Positions 39,075-47,150 of a stretch of 64,000 nucleotides of DNA are shown piece by piece. Position numbers and translations under genes: made by a program. This stretch comes from Pseudomonas sp. DC1.2 (GTDB lineage: Bacteria > Pseudomonadota > Gammaproteobacteria > Pseudomonadales > Pseudomonadaceae). Each line of letters starts with the position of its first letter. The stretch's first letter is position 1. The DNA is taken from assembly GCF_034351645.1 (NCBI RefSeq), contig NZ_CP133782.1, positions 67,001 through 131,000 on the forward strand, given 5' to 3'. The notes beneath the pieces were generated by a model that was given only the letters and a program-made list of their open reading frames with translations, made no database searches and had not been told where the DNA came from.

Positions 39075-40257
39075 GGCGCTGTTCAAACGCCGCAAAAAAT
39101 CCCCCGCCCCAGAGCCTGCAATGGATATACGCAGCCAGCGGCCGAGTGCCGGGGAATTGCGGGTCAAGGGATTAAATCAAACCCTGTTCTTGGCGCCGTT
39201 ACCGGTCTACACCGGTCAGGCACAAGCCTCTCGGCGTAGTTTTTCGCAGATGAATGAGACCTATCTGGAGCTGGGGGGTAATAACTACGGGATGGTTGAG
39301 CTGGGGAAGAGACTGGCGTTCCAGATCTGGATGGTTCTGTTCACGGCTTTTTTTATGCCTGTTCTTATTTGCTTATGGCTTGTTGCTTTTAGCCCGCCTG
39401 AGATTGACCGAAAATTTTTCGACATTGTTGGGGATGCTGTGCAAGCGTTCGCTACAGGTTCGCTGCTATTCATTTTCCCCGTTGGAGCCTTCGTCTACGG
39501 CATGCTATCCGGCGTCTACACCTCAGCCAAAAGCTATCCCCTGCGGTTTAATCGTCAGCGCCGAGAGGTCTGTTACATCGACGACCGCACTCACCGTGTG
39601 TTGATTGTGCCGTGGGAACGTGTGGTGGCGTGGGTTGCGAACAGTCAGGGCCTGAGCAGTTATGGCGCCCTGCGCGATTACACGTTTGGCATGGGCCTGG
39701 AAGACGAAGCGCACGACACGGTGCAGTTTGTACTGATGGCGCAACCCAGCGATGCGCATGCCTTGGGCCTGTGGACCTCGATCCGCAATTACATGGAGGA
39801 GGGCGAATTAGTGGATGCGCCGAGCCCGATGCTCGTCATTTTGGGACTGACGCCCACGGAGGATGAACTCAAACCCTACGAAGGCTTGCATACCTTTGAG
39901 ATTGAACGTAAGGGCGCACGCTTCATGGGGTCAATGGACGATGACGGCGGGCACCTGACTGCGGAGCAGCGACACCGTTACGGTTATGGCAAGCGAACAC
40001 CTTGGCCCTTACGCTTCTGGTACATCCGGCGCGTGTTTGTGTTCTGGAAAATGCCCTACCTGATCGCCGAGTGGGCCCACCGCAAGGGCCGTCCGACCCT
40101 GCCCGAACGGGTACAGGCCTGGTCGCAACCGCTGCCCCCCGAACAGTGGGCCAAACCCAGCCCCGCGCTTCAAAAAGCCAACGCCTTGGTCAAAACGGCG
40201 ATGGACAAAAAAGGCGTGAACTTCGTCGATGCCTGCAAAGCGGCGGGGTTGCATTGA
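39067..40257 (+). CDS. Membrane immunity protein (DUF6708-like)
   Basis: The ATG at 39067 overlaps the effector stop and gives 396 residues; the longer open frame from 38986 lies inside the effector gene. Two hydrophobic helices at about residues 85-108 and 128-151 place it in the inner membrane. The following soluble part has R-F-N-R-Q-R-R-E-V-C-Y and V-P-W-E-R-V-V-A-W, features I associate with DUF6708 proteins found behind such effectors. A membrane-seated immunity protein fits a membrane-targeting toxin. Function is inferred from position. Confidence 0.75.
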   Translation: MFRALFKRRKKSPAPEPAMDIRSQRPSAGELRVKGLNQTLFLAPLPVYTGQAQASRRSFSQMNETYLELGGNNYGMVELGKRLAFQIWMVLFTAFFMPVLICLWLVAFSPPEIDRKFFDIVGDAVQAFATGSLLFIFPVGAFVYGMLSGVYTSAKSYPLRFNRQRREVCYIDDRTHRVLIVPWERVVAWVANSQGLSSYGALRDYTFGMGLEDEAHDTVQFVLMAQPSDAHALGLWTSIRNYMEEGELVDAPSPMLVILGLTPTEDELKPYEGLHTFEIERKGARFMGSMDDDGGHLTAEQRHRYGYGKRTPWPLRFWYIRRVFVFWKMPYLIAEWAHRKGRPTLPERVQAWSQPLPPEQWAKPSPALQKANALVKTAMDKKGVNFVDACKAAGLH

Positions 40258-40439
40258 TCGACCTTCAACCCATGGCATAAACCGTCACTGTTGTTGGCCG
40301 TGGTGCCACTCACTTTCCTCATCAATCGATGCCTTTCGGGAATACTTTGAATGCGTGGAAAGCATGGCGCTTTGGTCGCCGGGCTACACGCCATGAACGC
40401 CGGGGCTTGGGCGAAACTGATCTTTTTTATATTCGATTA
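40258..40439. other. Intergenic, no gene seen
   Basis: The gap between the T6SS cassette and tonB (40258-40574) has no convincing reading frame or hairpin terminator. Its right half turns AT-rich near 40420 and contains the motif listed separately. Confidence 0.5.
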
Positions 40440-40480
40440 AGATCTATCAATAACTTTAAAAATTACTTTAAGAGATAAGC
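40440..40480 (+). promoter_or_regulatory. Shared AT-rich motif upstream of tonB
   Basis: This segment is the ungapped partner of 23901-23941 before atsR, with GATCTAT and the exact TTAAGAGATAAGC in the same spacing. It lies 95 bases before the tonB start and suggests tonB-exbB-exbD is switched on with the ats genes. Confidence 0.6.
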
Positions 40481-40574
40481 CTCTGCGCCAATGATTGGCC
40501 TGTCGATGCGCTACGCGGGGGATTTAATGCGCTGCCATCGGTTTATTCGCCAAGAAACCGCAGGGAGTTAACCA

Positions 40575-41399
40575 ATGGGCAATGTCCAAACCGCCGCTGT
40601 GGCACAGGAGGTGCTGTGGCGTCAGGCGCCGAGTGGCGAGTTGGTCGACCTTGGCCGGCCTCTTCGGGTGCCGTTGGGTCAGTTGCGCTTGCAGCGTGCG
40701 CCAAAGGGCATTCTGAGCCGGCGCGAAGTGATCCTGCTCGGTGTGTTGGCGTTGCTGGTGCATGGCGCGCTGATTTATTGGGTCAATCAGCAACCGACCA
40801 CCACGCTGCCGATTGTGCCGCCGCAGATTCCGCCGATGAGCATTGAGTTCTCACGTCCGGCACCGTCTGTGGTTGAGCCCTCGCCACCGCAACCTGCTCC
40901 ACCGGCGGCGGTTGAACCACCGCCGCCGGTGGAGGACGAGTTGGCCGTGAAGCCCGCGCCGCCAAAACTGATTCCCAAACCCAAACCCAAACCCAAACCG
41001 GTCGCTAAACCGCTGCCGAAACCGGCGCCCAAAGCCGTCGAACACTCCCCTGCGCCGCCGCAGCCGTCCGCGCCTGTGGCCGCCCCGGCGCCTCCTGCCC
41101 CCCCGGCGCTGGCACCTGTAATCCCGGCTTCGGCCAACGCCGCTTACCTGAAAAACCCTGCGCCGCAGTACCCGTCACTGGCCCAGCGTCGCGGTTGGGA
41201 AGGCACGGTGTTGTTGCGGGTGCAGGTGTTGCCCAGCGGCAAACCGGGAGAGATCCAAATTCAGAAAAGCAGTGGTCGCCAACAGCTCGATGACGCGGCG
41301 CTTAGCGCGGTGAAACGTTGGAGTTTTGTGCCGGCCAAGCAGGGTGATGTGGCCCAGGTCGGCTGGGTCAGCGTGCCCATCGATTTCAAAATTCATTAA
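40575..41399 (+). CDS. tonB: TonB energy-transduction protein
   Basis: The 274-residue protein has one N-terminal helix (about residues 51-70). A long periplasmic spacer rich in Pro follows, with K-P-K-P-K-P-K-P near residue 137. A C-terminal TonB domain starts Y-P-S-L-A-Q-R-R-G-W-E-G and includes S-S-G-R-Q-Q-L-D-D-A-A. The soluble N-terminus of about 50 residues is longer than in classical TonB. It begins a tonB-exbB-exbD operon. The nearest visible partner receptor is the SftP-like protein, so a dedicated sulfate-ester role is plausible. Confidence 0.92.
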   Translation: MGNVQTAAVAQEVLWRQAPSGELVDLGRPLRVPLGQLRLQRAPKGILSRREVILLGVLALLVHGALIYWVNQQPTTTLPIVPPQIPPMSIEFSRPAPSVVEPSPPQPAPPAAVEPPPPVEDELAVKPAPPKLIPKPKPKPKPVAKPLPKPAPKAVEHSPAPPQPSAPVAAPAPPAPPALAPVIPASANAAYLKNPAPQYPSLAQRRGWEGTVLLRVQVLPSGKPGEIQIQKSSGRQQLDDAALSAVKRWSFVPAKQGDVAQVGWVSVPIDFKIH

Positions 41400-41444
41400 A
41401 CCGAAACCTTTTACGCGCGAAACGTTTACACGAGGGAATACATC

Positions 41445-42167
41445 ATGACGTTACTGGCATCTCCACTTGAATCCATCGAAGGCGCGGTGATCTGGCTGTT
41501 GGTGATTTTTTCCGTTGCTACGTGGGGCTTGGCCCTGCTTAAGGGCGTGCAGTTCGGTCGTCTCAAGGCGCAGGATCGCAAGTTTCACCAGCAATTCTGG
41601 GCCGCTTCGAGTCTTGATTCAGCGGCCGAGTTGAGCGAAACCCAACCGGGTGCGGCGGCGCGGGTGGCCCAAGCGGGTTATGCCGCGATTCAGGTCAGTG
41701 AGGCTCCGGCAGCGAGTGATCTGAGCCAGGCGATCAATCATCAAGATCGGCTGGAGCGGGCCTTGCGTCAGCAGATCGTGCGCGAGCGGCGCTCGCTGGA
41801 AACCGGCCTGGCGGTAGTCGCGAGTATCGGCAGCACGTCGCCGTTCATTGGTTTGTTTGGCACGGTGTGGGGAATCATGGAGGCGTTGAAAGGTATCAGC
41901 GCGGCCGGTTCGGCGAGTCTGGAAACGGTGGCCGGGCCGATTGGCGCAGCATTGGTCGCCACCGGTGTCGGGATCGCGGTCGCGGTGCCGGCGGTGCTGG
42001 TTTACAACTACTTTTTGCGGCGCCTGAAACTGACAGCGGCGGATTTGGATGACTTCGCCCATGACTTCTACAGCTTGGCGCAGAAGAACTCGTTCCGCTT
42101 GTTGCTTCATCCCGCCTCGCATAAGGCCGTGCAGGGCAGCGTGCAGAAAGTAAAGGAGGCGTCCTGA
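41445..42167 (+). CDS. exbB: ExbB proton channel subunit
   Basis: The MotA/TolQ/ExbB domain is clear. There is a first helix at about 15-35, a cytosolic loop, then paired helices with T-S-P-F-I-G-L-F-G-T-V-W-G-I-M-E and G-P-I-G-A-A-L-V-A-T-G-V-G-I-A-V-A-V-P. At 240 residues it is of usual size. With ExbD it converts the proton gradient into TonB motion. It is 45 bases after tonB and one base before exbD. Confidence 0.94.
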   Translation: MTLLASPLESIEGAVIWLLVIFSVATWGLALLKGVQFGRLKAQDRKFHQQFWAASSLDSAAELSETQPGAAARVAQAGYAAIQVSEAPAASDLSQAINHQDRLERALRQQIVRERRSLETGLAVVASIGSTSPFIGLFGTVWGIMEALKGISAAGSASLETVAGPIGAALVATGVGIAVAVPAVLVYNYFLRRLKLTAADLDDFAHDFYSLAQKNSFRLLLHPASHKAVQGSVQKVKEAS

Positions 42168-42168
42168 T

Positions 42169-42570
42169 ATGGCCTTCTCCACGCAAGACAGCGATGAGGT
42201 GCTGAGCGAGATCAACGTGACACCGTTGGTCGACGTGATGTTGGTGCTGCTGGTGGTATTTATCGTCACCGCGCCGCTGCTGACCAACGCAATCCCGATC
42301 AACCTGCCCAAGACCGAAGCCGTGGCGCCGGTGGAACAGAAAGACCCGCTGGTGGTGAGTATTGATGGTGCCGGCAAGCTGTTTATCAACAAGGACGAGA
42401 TCGCGCCGAATCTGCTGGAGTTCAAGCTGCAAGCGGCGAAGGCCAAGGATCCGCAAGTGCGTGTGCAGTTGCAGGCGGACGACGGCGTGAATTACGGCGA
42501 AGTAGCGCGGGCCATGGCGTCGATTGAGCGGGCTGGGATTACCAAGCTGTCGGTGATTACCGCGAAATAA
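42169..42570 (+). CDS. exbD: ExbD proton channel subunit
   Basis: The 133-residue protein has a short cytosolic N-terminus with I-N-V-T-P-L-V-D-V-M-L-V-L-L. This places the essential aspartate at the head of the single helix. A periplasmic domain follows (V-Q-L-Q-A-D-D-G-V-N-Y). It completes the TonB complex and is closed by a terminator 20 bases downstream. Confidence 0.94.
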   Translation: MAFSTQDSDEVLSEINVTPLVDVMLVLLVVFIVTAPLLTNAIPINLPKTEAVAPVEQKDPLVVSIDGAGKLFINKDEIAPNLLEFKLQAAKAKDPQVRVQLQADDGVNYGEVARAMASIERAGITKLSVITAK

Positions 42571-42590
42571 AGGGTTTCTACCGTTTTTCA

Positions 42591-42626
42591 GGGCCGTCTC
42601 CTTGGCAGGGTGCGGCCCTTTTTTTT
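42591..42626 (+). terminator. Intrinsic terminator of tonB-exbB-exbD
   Basis: GGGCCG (42591-42596) pairs with CGGCCC (42613-42618) and is followed by eight T. Confidence 0.88.
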
Positions 42627-42707
42627 GCGTAAAGATCGTTACTACGCTCTGCGTGGGAACGATCAGTAGTCGGCTTCATATTCTTTATAGGTCTTAATAA
42701 ATAGCTT

Positions 42708-42725
42708 CTTATTCCTTAACGAATA
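42708..42725 (+). promoter_or_regulatory. CTTATTCC-type site before hydrolase gene
   Basis: CTTATTCCTTAACGAATA resembles the atsK upstream sequence at 26207 (CTTATTCC, then AACGAA). It lies 56 bases before the ATG in an AT-rich block starting near 42676. Probable CysB-like or sulfur-starvation site. Confidence 0.5.
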
Positions 42726-42780
42726 TAACTCTCGTCCCTATACTCGGCCAGGAACAGACACGCAGCAGGAGAGCTCCCCC

Positions 42781-43362
42781 ATGCGCAACGAATCAATTCG
42801 CTACCTGATTGTGCCGGGCTGGCAAGGATCGCCAGAAGATCATTGGCAAAGCCATTGGCAGAACAGCCTGCCTAACAGCGCGCGGGTTGAGCAGGCCAAC
42901 TGGCTGGCGCCGCGGCGTGAGGATTGGGTCGCGGCGCTGGCCGAGGCGATTGCCGCTGACAGCACGCCGGTGATCCTGATCGCTCATAGCCTGGGCTGCA
43001 TCACGGTGGCTCATTGGGCTGCCACCGCCCCGCTGAATTTTTTGCGTCAGGTACGCGGTGCCTTGCTGGTCGCGCCAGCGGATGTTGAACGCCCGGCCTG
43101 CGCGCCAGCCCTGCGTAATTTCGCACCGATTCCGACGGACCTGCTGCCGTTTCCGAGCCAGGTTGTCAGCTCCGATAACGACAGCGCGGTCAGCGCACCG
43201 CGGGCCTTGGAGCTGGCGCGAAATTGGGGCGCTGAAGCGGGGATTCTGGCAGGGGCCGGACATATCAATGTGAAGTCCGGTCACCAGCGCTGGGAGCAGG
43301 GTTTTGCCTATCTCTATCGAATGCAAAACCGAATGGAACATCACGCCCTGCGCCGCGCTTGA
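42781..43362 (+). CDS. RBBP9/YdeN-type alpha/beta hydrolase
   Basis: The 193-residue protein carries an early P-G-W-Q-G-S-P-E-D-H-W-Q-x-x-W motif. The nucleophile serine is in A-H-S-L-G-C, the acid in S-S-D-N-D, and the histidine in G-A-G-H-I-N. These mark the RBBP9/YdeN serine hydrolases. Substrate is unknown. It is the first gene of a unit probably continuing into the sigma-54 activator 67 bases later, and the upstream site suggests sulfur control. GGAG lies before the start. Confidence 0.85.
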   Translation: MRNESIRYLIVPGWQGSPEDHWQSHWQNSLPNSARVEQANWLAPRREDWVAALAEAIAADSTPVILIAHSLGCITVAHWAATAPLNFLRQVRGALLVAPADVERPACAPALRNFAPIPTDLLPFPSQVVSSDNDSAVSAPRALELARNWGAEAGILAGAGHINVKSGHQRWEQGFAYLYRMQNRMEHHALRRA

Positions 43363-43429
43363 ACCTTTTTCTTGTTGCTTTTTTTAATATCGCCCACCGT
43401 CTCACGACGGTTTTGGGCGGGAGTCTGCC

Positions 43430-44362
43430 ATGAGTTTTGAAGCCTTCGGTCAACCGCTGCTGACCTTCCCCGACGCCGAAAAAAGCCCTCTGAGCATCCG
43501 CGCCAAGGCGCTGGTGTTTGTCGATCCGCGCTCGCGGCAGTTGCGCCAGGAGTTGGAGCAACTCGCCCCGCGTGCGATCTCAGTGTTAATCCGTGGTGAA
43601 ACCGGCAGCGGTAAGGAGTTGCTGGCGCGGCATATCCATCGCGGCAGTGACCGTAGCGGCTTGTTCGTCTCGGTCAATTGCGGTGCGATCAGTCCCACTT
43701 ATGCCGACGCCGAATTGTTCGGTTACGCCGCCGGTAGCTACACCGGCTCGGCCAGCAGTCGTGCGGGCTGGTTCGGTTCGGCCAATGGCGGGACGTTGTA
43801 CCTGGACGAAATCGGCGACCTGCCACTGCCGATCCAGATCAAATTGCTCGCCGCCCTGGAAAACCACGAAGTCACCCGCGTCGGCGCTCATCAACCGAGT
43901 CCGGTGGACGTGCGCTTGGTGGCCGCCACCAGTATCGATCTGGCACAAGCGGTCGCCGCCGGGAAATTCCATGAACGGCTGTATCACTACCTCAGCGAGG
44001 GTCAGCTGGAATTGCCGGCGTTACGTGAGCGGGTGGGCGACATCCTGTCCCTCGCCGAATACTTCCTGGGCATCTACAGCCAGCGCCTGGACCTGCCGGT
44101 GCCGCTGATCAGCGAGGCCGCGCAACACCTGTTGGAGGCTCACCGTTGGCCGGGCAACACCCGGGAGTTGGAGAACGTTATTCACTTTGCCTTGCTGGTG
44201 AGTACGGGAGACGAGATTTTGCCGGAGCATTTAAATCTGCCGGACGCGACGGTGTCGCTGGAACGGATCGAATGGCAAGTGGCTCATGTCGCCAAAAACG
44301 GCACCGTTGCCGAACGATCGGCGCTCAAGGGGTTGCTCGAAGACCTCAGTCAAACGCTATAA
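43430..44362 (+). CDS. Sigma-54 activator lacking a DNA-binding domain (SfnR-like)
   Basis: The AAA+ domain has Walker A G-E-T-G-S-G-K-E near residue 62 and Walker B-like L-Y-L-D-E-I-G-D. The arginine-bearing R-W-P-G-N-T-R-E-L-E-N is also present. The sigma-54 contact loop, normally G-A-F-T-G-A, reads G-S-Y-T-G-S. After the AAA+ core only about 40 residues follow, with no Fis-type helix-turn-helix; SfnR-type activators usually have one. It may work with another DNA-bound partner or be degenerate. Context among organosulfur genes suggests control of sulfone or sulfonate use. Confidence 0.8.
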   Translation: MSFEAFGQPLLTFPDAEKSPLSIRAKALVFVDPRSRQLRQELEQLAPRAISVLIRGETGSGKELLARHIHRGSDRSGLFVSVNCGAISPTYADAELFGYAAGSYTGSASSRAGWFGSANGGTLYLDEIGDLPLPIQIKLLAALENHEVTRVGAHQPSPVDVRLVAATSIDLAQAVAAGKFHERLYHYLSEGQLELPALRERVGDILSLAEYFLGIYSQRLDLPVPLISEAAQHLLEAHRWPGNTRELENVIHFALLVSTGDEILPEHLNLPDATVSLERIEWQVAHVAKNGTVAERSALKGLLEDLSQTL

Positions 44363-44367
44363 GCCCC

Positions 44368-44392
44368 CCCCAGCGGCAAGCTTGCGCTGGGG
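44368..44392 (+). terminator. Hairpin after the sigma-54 activator gene
   Basis: CCCCAGCG pairs with CGCTGGGG across 9 bases. There is no T run, so termination is uncertain. Confidence 0.5.
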
Positions 44393-44581
44393 ATGCAAAG
44401 GGTGGTGCCTGTGTATGAGCAAAATGGAATATGAAAGTGAATAAAAGATATTGTTCGGGAATAAAAAATCCCGGTATTGTCCGCGTCACGCCAGCGATGG
44501 CACTTCACTAGCACCTAACAAAAACCACCTTCATAGTTAGCCGTCGTCACTGACGACCGTGATTCTCGATAAGGACACTGC

Positions 44582-45364
44582 ATGAAAAAGGTTCTGTTGT
44601 TCACCGCATTGGCGGCTGCCCTGACTGCGAGCCTGGCCCAGGCCGGCGAAAAACTGGTGGTGGCGGCTACGCCGATCCCGCACGCCGAGATTCTTGAACT
44701 GATCAAGCCTACCCTCGCCAAAGAAGGCGTGGACCTGGAAATCAAAGTCTTCACCGACTACGTCCAGCCGAACGTGCAGGTCGATCAGAAGCGTCTGGAC
44801 GCCAACTACTTCCAGACCCTGCCGTACCTCAACAGCTTTAACGAAGGCAAGGGCACGCACCTGGTGACCGTGATCGGTGTACACGTCGAACCCTTTGGTG
44901 GTTATTCGAAGAAAGTCAAAACCCTGGCTGAACTGAAGGACGGCGCAACCATCGCTATCCCGAACGAAGGCAGCAACAGTGGTCGTGCGTTGATCCTGCT
45001 GCAGAAGGCAGGCCTGATCGAGTTGAAAGACCCGAAAAATGCCTTGGCCACGCCGAAAGACATCGCCAAGAACCCACATAACTTCAAGTTCAAGGAACTC
45101 GAATCGGCCATGCTCCCGCGTGTGCTGGATCAGGTCGACCTGGACATGATCAACACCAACTATGCGCTGGAAGCGGGTCTGAACCCGGCCAAAGATGCGT
45201 TGGTGATTGAAGGTGCAGATTCGCCTTACGTGAATTTCCTGGTCGCTCGTCCGGACAACAAGAACAGCGACGCCATGCAAAAACTGGCCAAAGCCTTGAC
45301 CAGCCCGGAAGTCAAAGCCTTCATCGAGCAGAAATACAAAGGCGCGGTACTGCCCGCGTTCTGA
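44582..45364 (+). CDS. Orphan MetQ-like substrate-binding protein
   Basis: This NlpA/MetQ-family protein has 260 residues. A cleavable signal peptide ends A-Q-A-G near residue 21, with no lipobox cysteine, so it is free in the periplasm. Marks include A-T-P-I-P-H-A-E-I, D-A-N-Y-F-Q-T-L-P-Y-L and I-P-N-E-G-S-N-S-G-R-A-L. No met permease or ATPase adjoins it; metN-metI at 56417-58172 could serve it. A GAATAAAAAATCCC-containing AT-rich leader precedes it. The ligand may be methionine or another organosulfur compound. Confidence 0.85.
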   Translation: MKKVLLFTALAAALTASLAQAGEKLVVAATPIPHAEILELIKPTLAKEGVDLEIKVFTDYVQPNVQVDQKRLDANYFQTLPYLNSFNEGKGTHLVTVIGVHVEPFGGYSKKVKTLAELKDGATIAIPNEGSNSGRALILLQKAGLIELKDPKNALATPKDIAKNPHNFKFKELESAMLPRVLDQVDLDMINTNYALEAGLNPAKDALVIEGADSPYVNFLVARPDNKNSDAMQKLAKALTSPEVKAFIEQKYKGAVLPAF

Positions 45365-45398
45365 TTCGACGCCATACCCAACTGTTCAAGGTTTCGAG

Positions 45399-45433
45399 CG
45401 CCGACGGCTAGCAGCAGCGTCGGCGTTATTGTT
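45399..45433 (+). terminator. Terminator of the orphan metQ
   Basis: CGCCGACG (45399-45406) pairs with CGTCGGCG (45418-45425) and is followed by TTATTGTTT. Confidence 0.75.
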
Positions 45434-45469
45434 TCTGCGCCGCGCGTGGAAGCGACCCTCTCAGCGCCC

Positions 45470-45565
45470 TCACGCCACCCTGGCCTCCAACGCCCTGCGC
45501 AGTGCTATCAGCAACTTCACGATGTCTTGTGGGTCCAGTCGCTGGGGCATTTTTACGTCAGCCAT
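45470..45565 (-). CDS. Candidate 31-residue small protein
   Basis: The minus strand encodes M-A-D-V-K-M-P-Q-R-L-D-P-Q-D-I-V-K-L-L-I and then A-L-R-R-A-L-E-A-R-V-A. An AAGGAAG ribosome site sits 5 bases before the ATG. The second half is an amphipathic basic helix. It occupies an otherwise empty 480-base gap. No family is recognised; it could be a remnant or chance frame. Confidence 0.35.
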   Translation of the reverse strand: MADVKMPQRLDPQDIVKLLIALRRALEARVA

Positions 45566-45844
45566 TGCGTTCTTCCTTGTGGTGGATTGGCCGGGAGACT
45601 GGCCAAAAACGCTCCGTCCCTGGCGAGGCTGTTTGAAAAAAGTCCCCTCCTGTGGCGCACAGAAAAATAGCTGTCTAGGGCTGTCGGAGCAAATCCGCCC
45701 GATAGTTTTTTGCGTGATATCAATATGCTTTATCGGTATTTAAATTCTTCTTTTTATACCTTTAAAGTCGGTGCCTGCCGGGGGGTTATCCACCGCCCAT
45801 GGATGGCATCACCGTCGCTTACCGAGCGGCGTACAGGACGTTCA
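45566..45844. promoter_or_regulatory. AT-rich leader of the amino acid ABC operon
   Basis: No gene is supported. From about 45700 the region is AT-rich with repeated ATATC/TATTTAA elements and CCTTTAAAG at 45760, like other sulfur-linked promoters of the window. A continuous frame from 45710 joins the permease gene but is atypical and is treated as leader. Confidence 0.4.
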
Positions 45845-46510
45845 ATGACTCTCGATTACGCGTTTATCCTCAGCACCCTGCCGGCGTTTCTTAACGCAGT
45901 GGGCGTGACGCTGCAGGTCGGGCTGATCGCTATCGGCACTTCAACGCTGGTGGCGCTGCTCAATGCGACACTTCTGGTGTTTCGCACGCCCTACCTGCAA
46001 CGCCTGGTCGGGCTGTACGTGGAGTTGGCGCGCAACACGCCTCTGCTGATCCAATTATTTTTTGTCTATTTCGCATTGCCGGCCTTGGGCATCAAGGTTT
46101 CCGGTTTTACCGCCGCGATCATTACCCTGACCTTCCTCGGGGGTGCCTACCTGACGGAAGTGTTGCGCGCGGGCATAGAGGCCGTACCTCAAGCACAGCT
46201 TGAGTCCGGCCGCTCGATTGGCCTGTCACGCGGTCAACTGCTGCGCTACGTGATTCTGCCCCAGGCCGGCCTTCTCAGCCTGCCGTCGCTGTTCGCCAAT
46301 TTCATTTTCCTACTCAAGGAAACCACCGTGGTGTCGGCGGTGGCGGTGCCGGAAATTCTCTACACCACCAAGAGTTACATCGCGCTCTATTACAAAACCT
46401 ACGAAATGCTCACCGTGCTGACGCTGATTTGCGTGTTGCTGTTCTTACCGTTGTCGCTGCTGCTCAGCCGCCTGGAAAGGAGGCTCCAGCATGGCCAGTT
46501 CGGGTCTTGA
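45845..46510 (+). CDS. Polar amino acid ABC permease (first)
   Basis: This HisM/GlnP-type permease has 221 residues and five helices. It carries E-L-A-R-N-T-P-L-L-I-Q-L-F-F and the coupling loop E-S-G-R-S-I-G-L-S-R-G-Q. The ATG at 45845 is chosen because family similarity begins there. It overlaps the next permease by 20 bases. In this setting cystine or another sulfur amino acid is a likely substrate, but sequence alone shows only the polar amino acid class. Confidence 0.88.
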   Translation: MTLDYAFILSTLPAFLNAVGVTLQVGLIAIGTSTLVALLNATLLVFRTPYLQRLVGLYVELARNTPLLIQLFFVYFALPALGIKVSGFTAAIITLTFLGGAYLTEVLRAGIEAVPQAQLESGRSIGLSRGQLLRYVILPQAGLLSLPSLFANFIFLLKETTVVSAVAVPEILYTTKSYIALYYKTYEMLTVLTLICVLLFLPLSLLLSRLERRLQHGQFGS

Positions 46511-47150
46511 ATTGTTGTGGGTGTCGTTGCCGCAATTGGGCAAGGGTGCCGCGCAAACCCTGTCGATTTCCTTCCTGAGCATCGCCTTGAGTACCGTCGG
46601 CGGCCTGCTTTACGGCGTGTTATGCACGCTGAATTCGCAGTGGCTGAAGGTGCTTCTGCGGGTGTACCTGGAACTGTTTCGGGCGATTCCGGTGCTGGTC
46701 TGGCTTTATCTGCTGTTCTTCGGGTTGCCAATTTTTTTTGGCCTGAGCATTCCGAGTTTCGGCTGCGCGGTGCTGGTGCTGTCGTTGTGGGGCGCCAGCG
46801 AGGTCGGCGAAGTGGTACGCGGTGCCTTGCATTCACTGCCGCGCGGTCAGCGAGAGGCCGGGTTGTCGATCGGTTTGAACAGCGCGCAACTCTACGGCTA
46901 TGTGCTGTTGCCCCAAGCCCTGAAATGCATGACGCCACCGACGATCAACGTGTACACGCGAATCATCAAAACCAGCTCGTTGGCGGTGCTGATCGGTGTG
47001 GTGGACGTGATCAAGGTCGGTCAGCAAATCATCGAGCGTACCTACGAATCGGTGCTGATCTACGGCGCACTGTTCCTGTTTTTCTTTTTCATCTGCTACC
47101 CGCTGTCGGCCGCCTCGCGCGTGCTAGAGCGGCGCTGGACGCAAGCATGA
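46491..47150 (+). CDS. Polar amino acid ABC permease (second)
   Basis: The partner permease has 219 residues with L-E-L-F-R-A-I-P-V-L-V-W-L and E-A-G-L-S-I-G-L-N-S-A-Q. The last helix reads F-L-F-F-F-F-I-C-Y-P. It is sandwiched by overlaps on both sides: 20 bases with the first permease and ATGA with the ATPase. Confidence 0.88.
   Translation: MASSGLELLWVSLPQLGKGAAQTLSISFLSIALSTVGGLLYGVLCTLNSQWLKVLLRVYLELFRAIPVLVWLYLLFFGLPIFFGLSIPSFGCAVLVLSLWGASEVGEVVRGALHSLPRGQREAGLSIGLNSAQLYGYVLLPQALKCMTPPTINVYTRIIKTSSLAVLIGVVDVIKVGQQIIERTYESVLIYGALFLFFFFICYPLSAASRVLERRWTQA

Noticed and set aside
40975..41010. Simple repeat ACCCAA in tonB
   Set aside because: It encodes the K-P repeat of the TonB periplasmic spacer and needs no other explanation.
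46517..47146. In-frame N-terminal extension of the amino acid ABC ATPase
   Set aside because: It overlaps the second permease in another frame and lacks family similarity; the ATG at 47147 has the proper ATGA overlap.
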